Notes under the pieces: generated by a model
Seen by the model: the letters and a program-made list of their open reading frames with translations, nothing else
Told to the model about the DNA's origin: nothing
Database searches by the model: none
Part shown: positions 1 through 10,400 of the stretch, in pieces
How positions within the stretch are numbered: position 1 is the first letter of the stretch
Layout of the letters: each line of letters opens with the position of its first letter
DNA from: Hydrangea macrophylla
Taxonomy: Eukaryota; Streptophyta; Magnoliopsida; Cornales; Hydrangeaceae
DNA length: 64,000 nucleotides
Assembly (NCBI GenBank): GCA_033977485.1
Contig: CM066982.1
Coordinates: 37,798,218 to 37,862,217, forward strand
Direction: 5' to 3'
Made by a program: the position numbers and the translations under genes

Positions 1-480
1 GAAGATTTTTCCTAAGTTTGTTTGTGTGATCTTTCACCTAAGTTTGTTTGTGTGATCTTTCACCTTTGCATTGTGTGATACTTGGCTTAGATCTTTTGAA
101 TGATATCTTATCTTTCGATCTTCCATTTAAAAATTCTTATGTTATGTAATATACTATCATAGTATTATTTGTCGAACCAAATATAGTATAAGATGATTAT
201 TTGGATGCTAATTGAGGCCCGTCGAAAGACGGAGTGAGTTGAGGGTGTTTTAGTCGCGACAAAGGCTCTTTCCTCTCTCGTACCAAAACCTCGAGCCAAA
301 TTCATTGGTTATGAAGGGCTGGTGCCCTTTATCCATTTGGGTGAGTCAAAATTAGGTTTCTTGATTCCTTAAAGACCAAGTGGCGACTTTGTATCTGTTT
401 TCAACAGACCTTCCTTTTCTTTCTTTGATCCAAATCAATTTCAAACAAAAACAAAAGAAGTGGAATTCCGCGTGTCCACA
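1..480 (-). mobile_element. End of an LTR (TGTGGACACG family)
   Basis: Reverse-complement copy of the sequence beginning at 61082. On the minus strand it starts TGTGGACACGCGGAAT at 480 and runs off the window at position 1. Both copies share the segment around 'gtcgccacttgg' and the polypyrimidine stretches, so they belong to one LTR-like family. At 480/481 it abuts pararetrovirus sequence directly, so it appears to have inserted there. A 27-bp unit is duplicated in tandem at about 11-64 and is single in the right-hand copy. Calling it an LTR rests on the TG start and repetition; no primer-binding site is in view. Confidence 0.6.
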
Positions 481-483
481 ATG

Positions 484-1160
484 ACATACTCATCTTCTCC
501 AAAATCAAGGAGGAGCATAAACATCATTTAAAACTTATTTGTGAACGATTTCAAAAACATGGAATCATTTTGTCTCCAAAAAGATTAAGCTAGAAAAAGA
601 ATCAATTGAATTTTTGGGAATAATTTTAAATCAAAACGGTTTAAACTTACAATAACATATTTTAGCAAAAGTTCGTGATTTTCCTGATATACTAGAAAAC
701 AAAACTCAATTACAAAGTTTATTAGGAATTCTAAATTACGGACGAAATTTTATTCAAAATTTATCAAAAATAGAAATTTCTTGGTTAGCTAAACTAAGGA
801 AAGATATAATTTTTGATTGGACTGATAAGGATATTACCTTAATCAAACAGATTAAGAATAACATCTCACAATTACCAGATGTCTATCTTCCAAAAGATGG
901 AAATAAATTAATCTTAGAAACTGATGCTTCTGATACATGCTAGGGATGTGCATTAAAAGCTATTTCTGCTTCTTTATGGCTAGAAGAGGAACCACCTCTT
1001 TCGGTTAATATTATAAAACCAAGAAAGAAACCAATTCCCTTGTATCTTCAGAAAGAAGAACTTATTTGTGGATATAATTCTGGTACGTTTAAACCAAACG
1101 AAAAAAATATATCATTTTTGAAAAGAATTACTTGCTATTAAATTAGCAATTAAAATATTT
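484..1160 (+). pseudogene. Broken caulimovirid reverse transcriptase/RNase H
   Basis: Conceptual translation in shifting frames resembles the thumb and RNase H start of a caulimovirid polymerase. The sequence shows several stops, including an in-frame TAG near 941, and frame changes near 590, 655 and 1120. The catalytic YxDD region lies at or before the left breakpoint and is not intact. It is non-functional as it stands. Confidence 0.65.
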
Positions 1161-1429
1161 CATATTTACTTAGCACCAGAAAACTTTATTGTCAAAATAG
1201 ACAATGAAATGTCAAGATTTCCTTGTAAATAAAAAACCCATTGAAAAGATTGGCTTGGTATAATAAAATTTCTGAATATACTTTTGAGGTAGAACATCTT
1301 AAAGGTACTAACAATTTGCTTGCATATTTGCTTAGCAGGAACTGCTACGCTAAGGAGCATAAATAAGGGTAGACAACCCTCATAAGGAGATTGGGTTACC
1401 ATCGCCAAAAAGGCAAATGAACTCTAAAG

Positions 1430-2030
1430 GAAAGTTTATGTTGTTTTCACTGGACGCAAACTAGACATCTATAAAGCATGGCCAGAATGTCATCAGCAAG
1501 TTAATCAATTTCATGGAGCATGCTATCAATCTTATGAAAGCATGACAAAGGCTAAAAAAGCTTACTACACTACTATTCCTATGTCATTGCCAAACAAGCA
1601 ATTTGAGCATATGCCAAGATTTGAAAATACCCAGACACCCAAAAATGATGAATTTGGGAATTCCAAGTTTTATAATCCTGGATTACCTATGAAAATTTAT
1701 GATGAACTCAATGGTGCATGAAAAACCCATTGTGCCAATGAAAGATCTAAATTTTGAAAGCATATGAGTGCTTTGGTAGATAAAGTAGCTGAAAAAACAA
1801 CTAAACTAGTTGAGAAAATAGCCAAATTATCTAGGCTTCGAAATATTTGCCTCAATATCATTAAACAAATTAATTGGGCAGAAGATTATAATTTTGAGAA
1901 AATAAACAATTTTCTTCAAATATCTTATCTCATAAGCCATGATTTCTCAGATCCAATTTTTGAAAAAATTAAAAGAATCAATCTCTTTGAAAAAGCAAAA
2001 CATCTTCTTCCAATAGATATTTTTATTTAA
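1430..2030 (+). pseudogene. Viroplasmin-like remnant and downstream open segment
   Basis: About 1430-1540 reads like the small domain shared by caulimovirid transactivator/viroplasmin and the RNase H N-terminus (a 'VVFTGRK' style start followed by a 'YESMTKAKKA' style end). It is followed by stops, then by an 88-codon lysine-rich open segment at 1764-2030 that I do not recognise. Treated as part of the pararetrovirus relic because of position and composition. Confidence 0.45.
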
Positions 2031-2426
2031 ATTCAAGAAAAGGTGGAAGATCATCAAGAATGATTCTTGCATTACTTTTTCGATCCTGTGAAAAAATTAA
2101 TTTTCATGATGGGATTCCTAAATAACCATCTTTGTTAACATGAAGAATGGTATTATGAAGACATACAATGGAGAATAGGTAATCAAGTTATTTTTCAGAT
2201 TCTTGAATCACATAGTTGGATTCATTTCCCTGCAATGATTAAGTGCATGCTTTCCTATATATAGTTCAAACCTATATGTGGAATAAATACTTCACCTTTT
2301 TTTTTCGCAAGCACCGTTGGATGGAGAGAAAGAGAAAAATTCTTTCAACTATATCAGATTTGGTATCTTAAACCCACAGGAGAATGGAAATTCAAAAATG
2401 ATTTAATAAAAACTGATTTATCGGAT

Positions 2427-2789
2427 ATGGTTAGAAAACTAGATCCGGCACAATATTGGATAGATAGTCTTTTATCTATCTCATCAAATGCTGCAGATAT
2501 TAACGGATCAGTAACTCTCCCATATATGGTAACAGATGGTAGAATACTATTTGTTACTCACCATGCTATGTCCTATACAAGGACAGATGAACAAATCAAA
2601 GAAGCAGAAGAACTGCTACTAAGACTAAAGAAGAGAGATCAACTAGATCTTCCTCTAGATCTGTCTATGACAGTAGATGACATGGAGCAATTTCGTTCAC
2701 AACAGTTCAACCAAAACCCAGATGACGAAAGCACCCACGACTTTGTTGACGAAGCATACCAAAACCTAGAAAATGCAATGGAAGCATAG
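2427..2789 (+). pseudogene. 120-codon open segment at the 3' end of the relic
   Basis: Acidic, glutamine-rich C-terminus and no recognisable catalytic motif. The same frame is open a little upstream but is preceded by stops. Position after the transactivator-like stretch suggests the tail of a viral ORF. Function not assigned. Confidence 0.35.
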
Positions 2790-2979
2790 TGGAACCCAAC
2801 AAAGGGTAAATTATTGTAGAAGACTCCGAAATGACTCCAACCTTATCCAGGACACGAGGAGATTTCTGCAAAAAGAAGAAAAAGTAATTCAAACAGGATC
2901 ACTTTTTAAAACGCGGGAAAGAGAACACGTGGAGAAATCCTCTCCATGAATGTAAAAACAATTATATGTAAATACTGGA

Positions 2980-3185
2980 ATTTTTTTCCCAAGGCTTCAT
3001 AATAGGGGTAATATTTCCCTTACCAGTCACTGTTTCAACTTTTTTCCCAAACCCATCACTTTTCTACAAGTCGCGACTTCAACTAGCGATTTCAGACCAA
3101 GTCAGTTTAATTTGAAATCGCGATTTCAAATGGCGACTTTAGTAAAAGTAGAAATCGCTAGTTCAAGTAGCGACTTCATTTAAAG
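2980..3185 (+). repeat. Left terminal inverted repeat of the MULE
   Basis: Begins 'attttttttccc'-like and pairs with 5755-5961. It contains internal palindromic units built from 'gaaatcgc' and 'gcgacttc'. Confidence 0.65.
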
Positions 3186-3217
3186 TAGAAATCGCTATTT
3201 GAAGTAGCGATTTCGTT

Positions 3218-3892
3218 TTACCCCCATTTTAATAAGCGTCTTCTTCTTCCTTCAGATCTCTGGTCTCTCTCTCCATCTCGCTGTCTCTCTATCGCTTTGT
3301 CTTTGCGATCTCTCTCTCGCAAACCTCTCTCTCTCTCTCTCTGCGATCTCTCACTCTCACAGACCTCTCTCTCTGCGATCTCTCTCAGGTGCTTTCTAAC
3401 CTTAGCACACCATTCATAGCAAGTCTGGTCAGGAACTTCTAGCCAGTTTTGTTCAGTAAAACGAACACCTTTCATCGTTAACAACTCCTGAAGGAGTTCA
3501 TGTTCCTTCTGCCAGCTCCAAACCTGAGTCGCAATGGCATCATCTGGAAGATCACATCCAGGGATTGTCTCAGAAAAGACGGTCTGTAAAGCTTTGAAAG
3601 CAACATTTTTAAATGAACCATCTTCATGTTTCCATTCCGGAGTAGCAAAATCCATGAGTGCTTCTAGTAGAACACCCTTCTCTTCAATACTCAGTATCCT
3701 TTTTTCAAAAAATATGTGGGTGGTACGTTGGTGTATACTTGTTTGCCATACTAAAAAACAATGCAGTGAAGAAGAAGAAGGATAGGAAGGAATGCTTCGG
3801 ATATCACATTGAATCTTAAACCACAGTACATATAGACCATGGAATGCTTGCGACAAGTCATTGGGTCTAACGCCCAATACTTGACGCAACAA
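3218..3892 (-). pseudogene. Myb/SANT-like domain fragment inside the MULE
   Basis: Open minus-strand frame. Residues about 65-165 resemble the plant Myb/SANT-like DNA-binding domain (Myb_DNA-bind_3 type) found in Harbinger-associated proteins, with spaced Trp residues and a 'GSFKN.AFKALQ' type helix. The C-terminal part is arginine-rich low complexity translated from CT repeats, so the frame is not a clean gene. Probably a captured or degraded transposon protein. Confidence 0.4.
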
Positions 3893-4114
3893 GTCACTGC
3901 TTCTGACAACATTTATAGTTGATGCGACAATTCACTGGGTCTAACGCCAAGCAGTTGACGCGACAAGTCACTGCTTCTGACAACATTTGCAGTTGATGCG
4001 ATAATTGGGTTGTAGATATACTTACATTGTTTTCCTTATCGTACAACATATCCATCCTGTATATAAAATAACTTCACTTAATAAAACTTCCCATTTTTTT
4101 TTCAGGAGGATGGT

Positions 4115-4961
4115 GTGACTCGTGTGTATGAGGTTGCACGATCGGTGTTGGCTAGATTAGCAGCAGGCGGCCCTCATTCCGTCCCTCCAGAGGTGATGGC
4201 GGCATTAGAGGAGATTCGTACTATTAGTGAGCATTCATTACAGGCTGTTCATGAGGACCGACGTTTAGACGGGGTTGTTCCATCTTCCACAGTATTCGTG
4301 CCCCCGCGTCTCAGAGCCTAAGCCTCAGCCTCAGCCGCAGCCACAACCACAGCCACAATCACAGCCTCAGACGCATCCTCATTCTCAGGCTCAGCCTCAG
4401 TCTCAGGAGCAGACAGACCCATCTACACACTCTGAGTCTGAGCCACATACACCACATGATCAGGGTCCTACTGTGTATGCATATGATGATACGATCGACG
4501 TTTGTAGGCCTTTCACTCCAGGGGGCTCTAAGTTTGGTATATCCCCGGTCCGTGACTTCTCCATCCCACAGTACATATATACAGATGCACCGTCGTCATC
4601 GTCGATCCAGCCACCACATCCAACTTCAGAGTTCGAGGCGATTGTGGCGATGGTGGAGAGTTTGACGCAGGTAGAGGCAGAGGAGATGCAGGTGGAGGTG
4701 AGAGAGACGACTAGACATGATACCCCCATGGCAGAGACACAGGATGAGGGTTTGACACAGGCCAAGTCTCAGCGACGACCTCCGATACGTTCAGTTTACG
4801 CTAGGGGTAGAGGTCGTCATGGCCGTAGAGGGAGAGGGGTATCGCAGGTCATCCAGCCACGTGAGGAGGTTCCACTAGTGGAGGATCCACCACAGCAAGA
4901 GGGTAGGCCTAAGAGAACGAAGAAGATTCTGTGGTGTAGGACACATTATAAACAAAGATAA
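4115..4961 (+). pseudogene. C-terminal tail of a plant-mobile-domain-type transposon protein
   Basis: Two overlapping frames (4115-4321 and 4275-4961) join across a frameshift at about 4280-4320. The first has a 'YEVARSVLARLA' type helix; the second has a Pro/Gln repeat, a Ser/Thr-rich linker and an Arg-Gly patch ending in basic residues. That composition is common at the end of transposon-derived plant mobile domain proteins, but the mobile domain itself is absent. The assignment is tentative. Confidence 0.35.
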
Positions 4962-5058
4962 TCCATAGGATCCACAAACAATTACACCTTTGTTTTTTGA
5001 TGTATTATAAACAAATAATTACACATTTGTATATATATAATTTTTTTTATTCTATACA

Positions 5059-5625
5059 ACTATATCTCTCCCCCTCACTCTGTCTCTATCTCTCCCATAC
5101 TCTCTCTCTCACTCTATCTCTATCACCCACTCTCTCTATCTCTCTCCCCCTCACTCTCTCTATATCTCTCCCACTCGCTCTATCGCTCACTCTCTCTATC
5201 TCTATCTCTCACTCTCTCTATCTCACTATCTCTCCCACACTCTCTATCTCTCTCCCACTCTCTCGATCTCACTCCCACTCTCTATCTCACTATCTCTCCC
5301 ACTCTCTCTATCTCTCTCTGTCTCTATCTCACTCCAACTCTCTCGATCTCACTCCCACTCACTATGTCTCCCACTCTCTCTATCTCTCTCTATCTCTATC
5401 TCACTACCACTCTCTATATCTCTATCTCCCACTCCCACTCTATATCTCTATCTCCCACTCCCACTCCCACTCCCACTCCCACTCCCATTCCCACTCTCTA
5501 TATCTCTATCTCCCACTTCAACTCTCTATATCTCTATCTCCTCCCACTCTCTCGCACCTATCTCTCTCTCTCTCCCACTCCCACTCTCTATCTCTCTCCC
5601 ACTCTCTCTCTCTCACTTTTTACAA
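5059..5625. repeat. CT-rich microsatellite (TCTC/CACTCTC)
   Basis: About 570 bp of TCTCTC, CACTCTC and CCCACT permutations. It produces open frames of Ser/Leu/His on the plus strand that are artefacts of composition. Confidence 0.9.
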
Positions 5626-5754
5626 ATACACATTGTAAATTATGTTAATAATGTTGGATTAATAATGCTTGGTGGTTCAATTCTGAAAATAAAAATATGT
5701 TCGATATATAGCAGGGAGCTGCTGCAATGGACAGGCTGCTGAGAATTTAGCTGT

Positions 5755-5961
5755 TGATGAAATCGCTACTTCAAGTAGCGATTTCTTCTTTTGATAAAGT
5801 CGCCATTTGAAATCGCAATTTCAAGTTAAACTGATTTGGTCTGAAATCGCTAGTTGAAGTCGCGACTTCTAGAAAAGTGATGGGTTTGGGGAAAAAGTTG
5901 AAACAGTGACTGGTCAGGGAAATATTACCCCACTTTTGAAGCCTCGGGTAAAAAATTAATG
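5755..5961 (-). repeat. Right terminal inverted repeat of the MULE
   Basis: Reverse complement of the left end, including the 'gtgactggtcagggaaat' segment. The two arms differ at scattered bases and by small indels. Confidence 0.65.
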
Positions 5962-5970
5962 AATACTGAA

Positions 5971-6496
5971 ATAGTCCATGGGTCATAATAGCATACTAAC
6001 TTCTAGCTAACCACTTGATAAGGACTTAGTAGTATATAAAAAGATGTATAGCTTTTACTTTGAGGACATGTAATTAAAGTCTTGTAACATTTACTACCAT
6101 TATAGAAAATACTTTTTCCCTACTTTCCTTTCTTCCTCGTCTTCTTCCTTCTGTGTTACTGATTCTCCACCTTCCTAGTACCGCTATCATGATCCCTTCG
6201 TGTTCTTACACAGGGTAACAATAAATCACTGTAAAATTTGTCTCTGTGTTTGTCATAAGATTTCAATAATTGAACATACTGTATTAAGCAACGATATTAG
6301 TACATGTAATATTTATGTATATATTTGTGAATGCCATTTAAGTATAACTGTGTATTTGCGAGTGCTGTTATGTGGAAATCACCTGGTTTAGATGTGTATT
6401 GAGGCTGCTGACAAGATTATGGTGGTCATGCCTGGTTGAGCTGACTGTAACATGGGTCCTCCACTTGATATTTAGAACACCTTTTCCCAACTTTAA

Positions 6497-6550
<54 letters not shown>

Positions 6551-7039
6551 TTGTTCTTGATTTTAGTGAGGGAAAAGAAAAGAGAAAACATGGGAAAAAT
6601 ACTATCCTTTATTTGGTTAGTAAGGAAAATAAATTATGGACAAAAAAATTAATAATTTTTAATTTTTCGAGTCACAATCCTTCATCATTTCTTGGATTTA
6701 TATAATGTTTTAAAAAAAAATATTAATTTCTAATGTTATTTAAGTATGGAGGAAATTAGAGAGAAATGACTTTCCTTTTCTTTGTCTTTTCCTTATCTAA
6801 ATTTGCAAACCAAACAGAATCTAAGTGAACACAAATGAGTTCCGTCAGAAACACATACATTTATCAGAAGTAAACATGGTGTGGTGCATTAAACAATGTC
6901 TTTGCATAGATCATGTAATTTCTCTTTATTTGTACATACAAGTAACGGGGAATGAAAATCAACTACATAATGCCTTCCGTTCTTCTACCAATACTACATC
7001 TTCTTCTTCTTCTTCTTCTTCTTCTTCTTCTTCTACAAC
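5971..7039. other. Intergenic stretch with microsatellites; no gene seen
   Basis: Contains an ATA trinucleotide run at about 6494-6550 and a TTC run at about 6999-7034. A possible decayed MITE lies between them (about 6555-6825), ending in the 'ccaaacagaatctaag' style common to the MITEs at 12001 and 17215. No coding potential was recognised. Confidence 0.6.
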
Positions 7040-7365
7040 AACGCCATCATTTTATTTTTATTTTTTGTAAAATCGGATAGAACAGTAAAAGAATGGCTCA
7101 TTTTTTTAGCATAAGTTGAAAATGAGCAGAATGTAAATCATGTACAGACTTGTGCCCACTTTTCAGAGGATCCTATCAATAACTAGAAAATGTTCTTTTT
7201 CTGCCGCCTGAAGTACAATTGAACGCATCTCATGTAAGAGAGGGAGGAATAATTGGAAGTACAACCCTACGATAGTCATTGACCTGTTTTCATGATTAGC
7301 AGCGGTGCTGGCCGATCCTCATTAGTACCTGAACTGGCAAATTTCTACGCATAATGGCCTATTTA
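7040..7365 (-). other. Probable 3' UTR of the demethylase gene
   Basis: Follows the TAA at 7366-7368. An AATAAA-type signal is readable on the minus strand around 7050-7056 and another immediately after the stop. The end point is inferred. Confidence 0.4.
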
Positions 7366-7478
7366 TTACTTATCTTCATTCTTTGTCTTGGCCAACTTAC
7401 TTGCTGGGAAGTGCAGTCTGGCTATGAGAGGTCGAGGTGCCCTTGTTTTTTCGTCGAAGCCTCGCACACAAACAAATC
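7366..7478 (-). CDS. DME: Demethylase exon 19 (terminal)
   Basis: Encodes '[20 protein letters not shown]' and '[17 protein letters not shown]', then TAA. Acceptor TTCTGTAG. It lies 4.2 kb from exon 18, so it is easily missed; the family C-terminus identifies it unambiguously. Confidence 0.95.
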
Positions 7479-10400
7479 CTACAGAACATCACCAAATGAC
7501 AGCTAGTAAGTAAAGCATGATGGGAAAAATATACACACACACACATATATATATATATATATTCCTCTTTATGACGGTAATAGGAGGTTTAGGCATATCT
7601 AAAAATGTGGTTGAGCGATGACCACTTTGAAATTGGTTGGTTGCTATTTCAACTAGTTAAGCTACCATTTTCAATGGCTACTATTATCATACTCAAGGTT
7701 TTTTTTTTTTTTTTGGTCTATGTGATAAAATGTACGCAAACAAAGAAAAAAAAGAAGGAAATTTTCACCATTCATTGACCGATTTTTTTTTTATCTTGCA
7801 ATTATTGTGCAACACCCCTTCATGTAACATTGTTGGATTAATTGAGGGTGATTTGGTAAATTGGTGGCCAATGCGTGGACCCAATTTGAACTTATACATT
7901 TTAATGCCTAACATTTGGTTTTGTGGTATCACATTTGCATTTAATTTGGTCCACTTGTGGGCATGTATTTGTGAATGTGTGTATGTAAGACACATTACCC
8001 CAAGCAATCCCAAACTTCTCCTAGAAGCTTCACACTTTCTCTTTCCTACCCTCTCTTTTTGGCCGGCCTACTTGGACCTTCTCTCCCGCTCCTTTTCATT
8101 TTTTTTTAATTATAATTTTAATTCACTCTTTTGTTTAAAGGGATTTCAATGGTTATAAAATCCCCATATGTTAGATATATTGAAGCTTCCGCACTATTTG
8201 GTTGGTCCATGTAGGACTGTCTTCCCTTCCTTACCTCTTTCTTTAACTCTTTGACCCGCCCTCGTGTCCTGATTTTTGGGGCGTGACATAACTTGTCCGC
8301 ACCTTCATTGTCCCAGATTTTGTGATGCATCAAAAACCACTTATACAATCACCAAACCCCAAACAGACCCTTACCTATCCATGCAAACCTCAGCCAGGCT
8401 TGAGCACTCACCCTCAGGCCACAGCACGACCACCACCAAACCCTCCCCTTCCATCAGGTCGAAGCCACCAGCCACCATCATCACCATCAGCCGCCATGTC
8501 CAAACAGAGCCTTGTTGCATCCTGTCCATGTGCACCATGTACAGTCACGACCTGGGAGGCCTTCTGCCTTCTATTTGATTTCTAAAGGTTTTGCTCCCAT
8601 ATGCATACGAAGATTTGCGATTTTAAAAACTAAAATAAAAAATTTGAGAGCATCTCTATGCAATCAAACATCATTTATCTTTATTTATGATCAACTATCT
8701 AATACAAGAGTGCTTTACCATATTCATAGAGAAGGAAAAGTCTCCTAACCCAAGAAAACTTCCTAAAGATAAAATCTCCGAAAAGATAAACTTCCTATTA
8801 AAATTTATTCCATAAATCTGAAACTTCCTAAGATAACTACTTCCTAAAAATAAAGATTCCTAAATATAATATCTCCTACCATAAATTATTCCTTAAATAA
8901 AAATTACTATTTTATGGAAGTAAAAGAAAATAACTAATTAAAATTGCACCCAAGTCAAATACGAAAATAACTTGTTACCTATCAATAGGAGTTGTTATGC
9001 TGTACTAGGGACACTTACTACTCCCCCAGCATAGATTCATCCATTTAAAATGATGATGATTTCGTTTGTAAAACAACAAATATCTTCTTCTTTTTTTATA
9101 AATAAATTTAAACAAGAAAAGAAGTAATAAATGAAAGGCTATGTGCATTATGTTCATGCTCTCTCTACCTGTGCTGTCTTTTTCTTGGGGGTTGGGTGGT
9201 GGATGGGGTTCTTATTTGGGCTAGTTAATAACCAGTCCTGTTGATATTATGTAATCGGACTTCAGATTATCTTTGGTTTGGATTAAGCTAAACAAGAAAT
9301 CATCAATACTGATATTATAAATGGATTTTGAAAATTTATGTAAAATTCTTGGATTTCAAATCTTTTTTCAAGCCATCCGGATTCCAAAACTATACTACTA
9401 TGCTGTGATGAAAAATCGCTTGCATTAGGGGATGAGAGGATCAAGGATTTAGCTCAATTTGTTCCTACAAAGCAAAAACCTAGCAAAGCAACTAACTTAA
9501 GGAGTTGTTTTTTTTTTTTTTTGGGTAATATGACTTACTAGAGGATTTGGTTGTAGGCTATGCACACGTTGGTTTGGTTTTCAAAAGAGATTCCTCGAGG
9601 TAGTGACAAAGTGTAGTTGTGGAGAATTTACTCAAACTGCCCAAGGCATTAGCTATTCACAGAGAAGAGTCTATATCCATAAGGGATCTAGAGTAAATTA
9701 TTTGGACATTTGGGTGGATGGCAATAAATTATTATTGTGTTTTTCTTGGTAAAGGAAGCTAAGCAATAGTGATTTGGGATATGTAGTATGGATTGGCTCT
9801 ATGTTTTGTCCAAAAAGTGTTGTTGGCTAATAATGCCCAGATCTTGAATGATAATTGTGACTTATGTTACCCGGACTTGGGTATGTGTGTCGGTTGTGGA
9901 TATGAATCCGGGAGTCGGGCTCGCTAGACCCCATAATTTGAGTAATGGGAGTCGGTCATAAAGAAACCAAAATTTTGGTACTTGTACGAGGACACGTCAA
10001 ACAAGAAATAGAACAAGACATATTCTTAAAATGAGCTAAATTATTCGTAGTCACTGCTCTAAATGTATACTTTGTAACAGTGATTTGGGATATGTAGTAT
10101 GGATTGGCTCTATGTTTTGTCCAAGTGGTGTTGGCTAATAATGCCTAGATCTTGAATGATAATTGTGACTTATGTTACCCGGACTCGGGTATGTGTGTCG
10201 GTTGTGGATATGAATCTGGGAGTTGGGCTCGGTAGACCCCACAATTTTAGAGTAAGGGGAGTCGGTCATAAAGAAACCAAAATTTAGGTATTTGTACGAG
10301 GACACGTCAAACAAGAAATAGAACAAGACATATTCTTAAAATTAGCTAAATTATTCATCGTCACTGGTCTAAATGTTTACTTTGTACTTACAATTATTAA

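Larger units (their letters stand above)
481..2790 (+). mobile_element. Endogenous pararetrovirus relic (Caulimoviridae)
   Basis: Plus-strand coding remnants in the order reverse transcriptase/RNase H (about 484-1160), a viroplasmin/transactivator-like stretch (about 1430-1720), and two further open segments (1764-2030, 2427-2789). The order and the RT style, with the 'FSK' and 'FLGI' type motifs seen across frames, fit an endogenous plant caulimovirid. Reading frames are broken by stops and frameshifts and the 5' part is cut off at 481 by an LTR. There is no sign of a complete or expressible copy. The genus is not determined; endogenous florendovirus-like elements are a reasonable guess. Confidence 0.7.
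2980..5961. mobile_element. Mutator-like element with ~205-bp terminal inverted repeats
   Basis: The left end (2980-3185) and right end (5755-5961) are imperfect inverted repeats of each other. They share the stretch with 'ggtaatatttccct' and the alternating 'gcgacttc/gaaatcgc' motifs. Flanking sequence is aatactgga at 2971-2979 and aatactgaa at 5962-5970, a probable 9-bp target duplication with one mismatch, as expected for Mutator-like elements. The interior holds two unrelated protein-like remnants on opposite strands plus a long CT repeat, and no transposase was recognised. It is probably a non-autonomous, gene-carrying MULE. Confidence 0.65.

Noticed and set aside
4997..5648. Long Ser/Leu/His open frames over the CT repeat
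   Set aside because: They are translations of a microsatellite with no domain or start context.
7730..8748. Several open frames in intron 18
   Set aside because: No similarity recognised, low-complexity content, and they lie inside the intron of a well-supported gene.
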